Source: Phycisphaerae bacterium
GTDB taxonomy: Bacteria > Planctomycetota > Phycisphaerae > SM23-33
NCBI GenBank assembly: GCA_016929245.1
Contig: JAFGJE010000230.1
Location: forward strand, 1-36,355
Direction of reading: 5' to 3'
Length of the DNA: 36,355 bases
Part shown: piece after piece, positions 32,231 to 36,355 of the stretch
Layout: every line of letters begins with the position of its first letter
How positions within the stretch are numbered: position 1 is the first letter of the stretch
The notes under the pieces: generated by a model
Told to the model about the DNA's origin: nothing
Seen by the model: the letters and a program-made list of their open reading frames with translations, nothing else
The model's database searches: none
Made by a program: the position numbers and the translations under genes

Positions 32231-33517
32231 TTACTCGTTCCCGGCCTTTTCCTTTTCTTTGTCCTTTTTCTCTTCGTCTTCGTCCTCATCGTGGAAAATC
32301 GGCGTTCCGGTCGTGTCCAGCTTCATTCCCGCCGGTTGATATTCAGGGGGAATGTGATAATCCGGGCGGCGGGGCTTTTTCAGCGAAACCATCCAGTCGT
32401 ACACGAGACGGTAGTTCGCCGACCGAATTCCCGTGAACACCGGCGGAATCTCGAACGGGTGCTTCTGCTTGGCGACCTTGGGATTCAACCCGTATTGCAG
32501 AATCAGCGACGCCTCGATGTCCTGGCGATCCAGCAGTTGCTTTTCGCCCAATCGTCCCCCTCGCCAGCCGCTGACGATCAGAAAATTCGTGTAGTCCGCT
32601 TTTTTGTTCAATCCGGGAACCACGAAGAATTTCAACCCGCCGTTGGCCTTGGGTCCGCCGTGACAGTTCGCCTGGGCGCAGTTGTTCTGAATGATGGGCC
32701 AAACGCGGCCGCGAAAATCCGTCATGAACTTCGGGTCGCTCATGACATGGATATCCTGCAGCAATTGACCATCTTCGGCGCCGCCGCGCTGGCTGTTGCG
32801 GAGGATTTCCATCACCTGCACGCTGCGGGGTTGGGCGAGAAAATGCTGCTCCTTCCCATGGCGATCCCAATTGTCGATCGTCTGGCCGCGCATTTGATCG
32901 ATATACCGCTGCAGCGCTTTATTTTGATACTTGATCATCACGCGATCCGTCGAACGGAGTTCCTTCAGGCGAATCCAGAACATGTCCCGCTCCGTGACCA
33001 GATCGCGATCCTCCAGCGTCAGCGGTACACCGGGCGTTCCCGGACCGGGCGAGACATTGGTCAGAATTCTGATCTTCGCGTTCACCTGCCGCAGCAGGAG
33101 TTTGGCGCGGGTGAATTTATCGTTGAGTTCCAGGGCGGCTTTTAAGTCGTCCCGGGCGTAGCGCATCAGGTTGAGGTTGTCCTGGTGATTCTCCCACACC
33201 CAGCGGGCCAGTTCACACAGGGATTCGGCGTCTTTGCGGTTCGTCTGATCCCGGCGGGTGAGGTATTCCTCCCTGGGCGAAACCACGGGCTGGATCGACT
33301 CGATTTCGCTTTCCTGCACCCTTGTCTCCCCGCCGCGGGTTTTGATCACGATCCCGTCGTCCCGCTTTTGAATGACGCCCTGAAGCTCTCTGCCGTCCTT
33401 GAGTTTCACGGAAACGACCTTCCCCTCGTTTTCGGTTCCCTGCCCCAAAACGGGCGAGACGACGAAACACCCCAACACCAACATCCACCCCACGAAACGG
33501 CACATCGTTTGACGCAT
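32231..33517 (-). CDS. Secreted protein with a CX4CH cytochrome-like motif
   Basis: A 428-residue exported protein with signal FVGWMLVLGCFVVSPVLG. An N-terminal small domain (about 31-80, VVSVKLKDGRELQGVIQKRD) resembles the SH3-like LSm/gene-product fold that planctomycetes place before cytochrome-like domains. The middle is helical. Near C280-H286 lies NNCAQANCHGGPK, a C-X4-C-H motif rather than the CXXCH of ordinary c-type cytochromes. It is followed by GGLKFFV and RQDIEASLILQYGLNP, which fit planctomycete-type cytochrome domains that carry an unusual spacing. The C-terminus is highly charged (DEDEDEEKKDKEKEK). Heme attachment is not certain. The gene lies upstream of the membrane-anchored protein and downstream of tRNA-Cys. 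Confidence 0.78.
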   Translation of the reverse strand: MRQTMCRFVGWMLVLGCFVVSPVLGQGTENEGKVVSVKLKDGRELQGVIQKRDDGIVIKTRGGETRVQESEIESIQPVVSPREEYLTRRDQTNRKDAESLCELARWVWENHQDNLNLMRYARDDLKAALELNDKFTRAKLLLRQVNAKIRILTNVSPGPGTPGVPLTLEDRDLVTERDMFWIRLKELRSTDRVMIKYQNKALQRYIDQMRGQTIDNWDRHGKEQHFLAQPRSVQVMEILRNSQRGGAEDGQLLQDIHVMSDPKFMTDFRGRVWPIIQNNCAQANCHGGPKANGGLKFFVVPGLNKKADYTNFLIVSGWRGGRLGEKQLLDRQDIEASLILQYGLNPKVAKQKHPFEIPPVFTGIRSANYRLVYDWMVSLKKPRRPDYHIPPEYQPAGMKLDTTGTPIFHDEDEDEEKKDKEKEKAGNE

Positions 33518-33572
33518 GGCTTACCTCACTCCCTTGTCGGTTAAAGCCCGAATTGCACTTGCGATACGCAAC

Positions 33573-33646
33573 AGGCGGCGGTGGGATTTGAACCCACGAA
33601 TAACGGATTTGCAATCCGTCGCCTTAGTCCACTTGGCTACGCCGCC
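33573..33646 (-). tRNA. tRNA-Cys (GCA)
   Basis: Reading the minus strand, GGCGGCG (acceptor) pairs with CGCCGCC at the 3' end. The anticodon arm is CGGATT-GCA-AATCCG, giving anticodon GCA for cysteine, and the T arm is GTGGG-TTCAAAT-CCCAC. The discriminator base is U, which is characteristic of tRNA-Cys. The 3' CCA is not encoded. Confidence 0.95.
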
Positions 33647-33838
33647 GCATGTGCTTGTACTGTAGCGAACTTTTCCCCCGCGGTCAAGCGCGTCTCGCGC
33701 GTAAAGAGAACCGGCTTAACAACCTACATAGTTTCCAACAGCCGCTTGTCAGCAACGAGGGAATGCGATACGCGTGATAACCGTCTTTCCCGCCATCAAA
33801 AAGGTGTCCGCGTTTCCATGGTCAATCTTCAACCAGCG

Positions 33839-35365
33839 TTACCCCATTTTCAGTTCACCGAAGGGGGTTTGGGTTCCGCCGGCGTCCAGGCCCCCTTTTA
33901 AGGTTTTCTTGCGTTTCTTCCGGGACTGCGCCTGCACCGCGTGCAGGTCGGCCAGGGTTCCCTCCGCGGGGGCGACCATCCCCGCCGGCGCTTCTTTCGC
34001 CTGCTTGAGCGACAGTCCGATGCGACGCCGTTCCTCGTCCACCTCCAGCACCTTCACCTGCACGGCCTGGCCTTCCGAGAGGACGGCCTTGACGCTCGCC
34101 ACGTGCTTGTGGTCCAGTTCGCTGATATGCACCAGCCCCTCGACCCCGGGCGCCAGATCGATGAACGCCCCGAAATCGGTGATGCGCACCACGGTTCCCT
34201 CGACCACGCTGCCCGGCGACCATCGCACCGACGCGCCCTGCCAGGGGTCGTCGCCGGCCTGCTTGAGCGACAGTCCGATGCGCTTCGCCTGCGAATCCAC
34301 GTTCAGCACCTGCACGCGAACGACATCGCCGGCTTTGACGACCTCCTTCGGGTGCCCGATGCGGCGGAAGGACATTTCGCTGATGGGGATCAACCCTTCC
34401 ACGCCGGGTTCGATCTCGATAAACGCGCCGAAATCCGCCAGCCGCGTGATCCGGCCCGATACCGACGTCCCGACGGGCCATTTGCCTTCCGCGCCTTCCC
34501 AGGGGTCGGCCTGCGTCTGCTTCAGGCCCAGGCCGATCTTTTTCTTGTCCCGGTCGAAGTTCAGCACGCGCACTTCAAGTTCCTGCCCGACGTGCACGAT
34601 GTCTTCGGGCTTCTCGACGTGCCCGTGGGCCATGTCTTTAATGTGCAGCAGTCCGTCCGTTCCGCCCAGGTCCACGAACGCGCCGTAGGGCATGATCGAC
34701 CGCACGCGCCCGGCGACAATTTTTCCCTCGTGGATCGTCTCCCAGAGCGTCTCTGCCTGCTTGGCGGCTTCTCGCTTGAGATAATCTTTCCGCGAAACGA
34801 TCACGTTCTGCTGGCTGTAATCGATGTCCGTGACCACGCAGGGGAATTTCTCCCCGACGTAGGGCGCGAGATCGTCCACGCGGGCCAGGTCGATCTGGCT
34901 GATGGGCATGAAGGCCTTGATCCCGCCGAACGCGACCTCCAGGCCGCCCTTGTTGTGCCCGGTCACGCGGGCTTCGACCACCTGCCCTTTTTCCAGGGTG
35001 TCCCAGGTGGCCGCCTGGACGGCGCCCTCGCGGCTGAGGCGCAACACGCCGTCGTCGTATCCCTCGATGACGACCTCCACTTCGTCGCCTTCGTTGGGGA
35101 TGGGTTCGTCTTCGGAGAACTGGGTCGCCGGCAGGAGTCCTTCGCTGCGCCCGCCCACGTCCACGAAAATATCGTCGCCGTGAATCGCCACGACCTTGCC
35201 TTTGCGCACGCCCGAGCCCGGACGTTTGGAGGCCGTCGCCTTCGCGACGCCGTCCTCCGCGTCGATGATGTCCTGCAGACTCCTGTCCCCCAACGCGGCG
35301 TCCAGCTCGCGTTGCACGTCGTCGTCCAGTTTCGATTCCGGACGAAACAGATTCTCCCGGTCCAT
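33839..35365 (-). CDS. rpsA: 30S ribosomal protein S1
   Basis: S1 binds mRNA and helps place it on the 30S subunit. The 508-residue protein has five S1 repeats, beginning near residues 54 (KGKVVAIHGDDIFVDVGG), 125 (KGQVVEARVTGHNKGGLEVA), 212 (EGKIVAGRVRSIMPYGAFVD), 297 (VGTSVSGRITRLADFGAFIE) and 384 (PGSVVEGTVVRITDFGAFID). E. coli S1 has six, so one is absent. The acidic N-terminus (SKLDDDVQRELDAALGDRSL) and the basic C-terminal SRKKRKKTLKGG tail flank them. Repeats 3-5 retain the usual YGAF/FGAF surface for RNA binding. A structured element lies about 90-150 bp upstream of the start on the same strand. It appears to be transcribed alone. Confidence 0.95.
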   Translation of the reverse strand: MDRENLFRPESKLDDDVQRELDAALGDRSLQDIIDAEDGVAKATASKRPGSGVRKGKVVAIHGDDIFVDVGGRSEGLLPATQFSEDEPIPNEGDEVEVVIEGYDDGVLRLSREGAVQAATWDTLEKGQVVEARVTGHNKGGLEVAFGGIKAFMPISQIDLARVDDLAPYVGEKFPCVVTDIDYSQQNVIVSRKDYLKREAAKQAETLWETIHEGKIVAGRVRSIMPYGAFVDLGGTDGLLHIKDMAHGHVEKPEDIVHVGQELEVRVLNFDRDKKKIGLGLKQTQADPWEGAEGKWPVGTSVSGRITRLADFGAFIEIEPGVEGLIPISEMSFRRIGHPKEVVKAGDVVRVQVLNVDSQAKRIGLSLKQAGDDPWQGASVRWSPGSVVEGTVVRITDFGAFIDLAPGVEGLVHISELDHKHVASVKAVLSEGQAVQVKVLEVDEERRRIGLSLKQAKEAPAGMVAPAEGTLADLHAVQAQSRKKRKKTLKGGLDAGGTQTPFGELKMG

Positions 35366-35454
35366 TCGATTGCCTCTGCGAACCGCCGATGCCGATCTTA
35401 CCCTTGGTTCACGATAACGGCTGATCCAAATTTTTCGTTCCTACAATAACAACC

Positions 35455-35517
35455 TGCGGTTTTTTCGGGACAGCTCCCGGCGAGGAGCCCAAGGCCGACT
35501 CACCCGGTCCTACCGCA
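35455..35517 (-). promoter_or_regulatory. Possible structured leader upstream of rpsA
   Basis: TGCGGT (35455-35460) pairs with ACCGCA (35512-35517). Inside, GGAC can pair with GTCC and GCTCC pairs with GGAGC, giving a nested stem-loop. Runs of six T/A flank the outer stem. I do not recognise a known riboswitch or ribosomal-protein leader. It might be an rpsA leader or a small RNA. Confidence 0.35.
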
Positions 35518-35601
35518 AAAAACCCGCCCACAACCTATGATTTGACCATATCTTCGGATTCTGTCAAGCTCAAAGACGCGCGAAGAATTCGCTAACCGTT
35601 T

Positions 35602-35617
35602 TGACAATCGATTGTCA
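35602..35617. promoter_or_regulatory. 16-bp perfect palindrome at the antitoxin gene end
   Basis: TGACAATCGATTGTCA is perfectly self-complementary and covers the stop codon of the HigA-like gene. It could be a protein-binding site or a weak terminator stem; no T-tract follows on the gene strand. Confidence 0.4.
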
Positions 35618-35929
35618 GGCCGCGTCCATGGGTTGGATTCGTGACAATTCCTTGCGATACCGCTTTTCGGAATCCCATAAATCCCACGCGTGTTGGGCGT
35701 TGAGCCAGAATTCCGGGGAGTTCCCGAACAGCCGCGACAGCCGCAGCGCCATCGCGGGAGAAACCGACCGCCGTTGACGCAGAATTTCGTGAATCGTCTG
35801 GCGCGACACGCCCAACGCCTTGGCCATCGATGCCGCCGTCAATCCATAGTCCGGTAAAAAATCCTCCCGAAGCATCTCCCCGGGATGCGTCGGCGGAATG
35901 TTACGCTTGATGGTATTTCTCGTCGTCAT
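35615..35929 (-). CDS. HigA-type antitoxin / XRE regulator
   Basis: A 104-residue helix-turn-helix protein. The family signature PTHPGEMLREDFL near residues 13-25 is followed by LTAASMAKALGVSRQTIHEIL (30-50) and RRSVSPAMALRLSRLFGNSP (about 53-72), then FWLNAQHAWDLWDSE. HigA antitoxins bind their own promoter and neutralise an adjacent HigB RNase. The start at 35929 is chosen because it starts the conserved region with AAGGA upstream. A TATGAT-type -10 (complement of 35960-35965) lies just before. I see no HigB-like frame upstream or downstream within the window, so it is an orphan here or has a general regulatory role. A 16-bp palindrome covers the stop codon. Confidence 0.88.
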   Translation of the reverse strand: MTTRNTIKRNIPPTHPGEMLREDFLPDYGLTAASMAKALGVSRQTIHEILRQRRSVSPAMALRLSRLFGNSPEFWLNAQHAWDLWDSEKRYRKELSRIQPMDAA

Positions 35930-36054
35930 AATCTGATCCTTACGGAAAATCCATATCCTATCATAATGGAAAATAATAATTGTTGAAAGGAGTACCGGAC
36001 ATAAATCCATGGCTTACACACATCACAATTTTTATTAACAGCCCAACGGGCTGA

Positions 36055-36200
36055 AACAGCATAGCCCAAGGCAACGCCTTGGGTGCACCAATAGGGTATA
36101 TCCCCAAGCCCTGCAAGGGCGCGGCAATTTGTAACGCCCATACAGGGCTTGCGATAAAACAAACTCATTCACCCAAGGCGTTGCCTTGGGCTATGCTGTT
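36055..36200 (+). repeat. Inverted repeat in the right-hand end region
   Basis: AACAGCATAGCCCAAGGCAA at 36055 (30-bp arm to 36084) is reversed at 36171-36200. The interior holds AAGCCCTG...CAGGGCTT. The whole 426-bp region 35930-36355 has no gene I can support. Shorter GGGCTG/CAGCCT pairs near 36036-36056 and 36270-36290 suggest further repeats running off the window. Confidence 0.8.
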
Positions 36201-36355
36201 TCCGCCTTTCAGGCGGAAAACTGGAGTTTGGCGGTTTCTGTATGTGGTGCGTGGAGGGTTTTCGTGGGCGACGGGCTGTTTTTCAGCCTGTGGCCACGTG
36301 ATCGATGGCCGCGTCGAGCGGCCAGCGTAATTTCTGGCACTTCGTGTCCGGTCGC

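Noticed and set aside
36079-36330. Open frame at the right end
   Set aside because: It is formed from repeat DNA, with no recognisable domain and no ribosome-binding site.

Overview
The window looks like a chromosomal stretch of a GC-rich, Gram-negative-type bacterium. Planctomycetota (possibly Phycisphaerae) is my best guess. The hints are a secreted protein with a cytochrome-like CX4CH motif, a BatA-type membrane protein, an alginate-export-like outer-membrane barrel, a five-domain ribosomal protein S1, and many large intergenic inverted repeats. The phylum call rests on general resemblance only. I see no phage, plasmid, transposase, rRNA or CRISPR locus.

Layout. 1-1799: an incomplete outer-membrane barrel gene and a small thioredoxin-fold protein, both on the minus strand. 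1912-3607: a promoter, TPP riboswitch, terminator and thiC. 3941-6535: topA. 6674-24209: a large sugar-catabolism locus. 24421-28106: a secreted duplicated-domain protein, a BatA-like membrane protein and an AmrS-type radical SAM enzyme. 28191-29309: an APH-fold kinase-like protein with a good promoter. 29389-33517: a minus-strand run of SlyX-like, tiny basic, lipoprotein, membrane-anchored and cytochrome-like genes. 33573-35365: tRNA-Cys(GCA) and rpsA. 35615-35929: an orphan HigA-type antitoxin.

The sugar locus is the most interesting part. A DeoR-family regulator sits at a divergent promoter. To the right lie a fused alpha-beta E1 subunit of a TPP-dependent dehydrogenase, a rhamnulokinase-like FGGY kinase and an L-fucose-isomerase-like protein. 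To the left lie the E2 subunit, an AAA ATPase, the E3 subunit, a PHP-like metal enzyme, a SrlD-like sorbitol-6-phosphate dehydrogenase, a SorE-like sorbose-1-phosphate reductase with a duplicated nucleotide-binding half, and a mutarotase-like protein. Isomerase plus kinase would give a ketose 1-phosphate. SorE plus SrlD chemistry would turn the molecule end for end into a ketose 6-phosphate. From a 6-deoxy sugar this product is a 1-deoxy-ketose 6-phosphate, CH3-CO-CHOH-R, a homologue of acetoin. An acetoin-dehydrogenase-like complex could cleave that to acetyl-CoA and a tetrose phosphate. No fuculose/rhamnulose-phosphate aldolase is present in the window. This route is inferred from gene content and I know of no description of it.

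The intergenic spaces hold at least four families of dispersed inverted repeats. One family (four copies) keeps its hairpin while the arm sequence changes, and one of its copies lies inside the BatA-like coding sequence.
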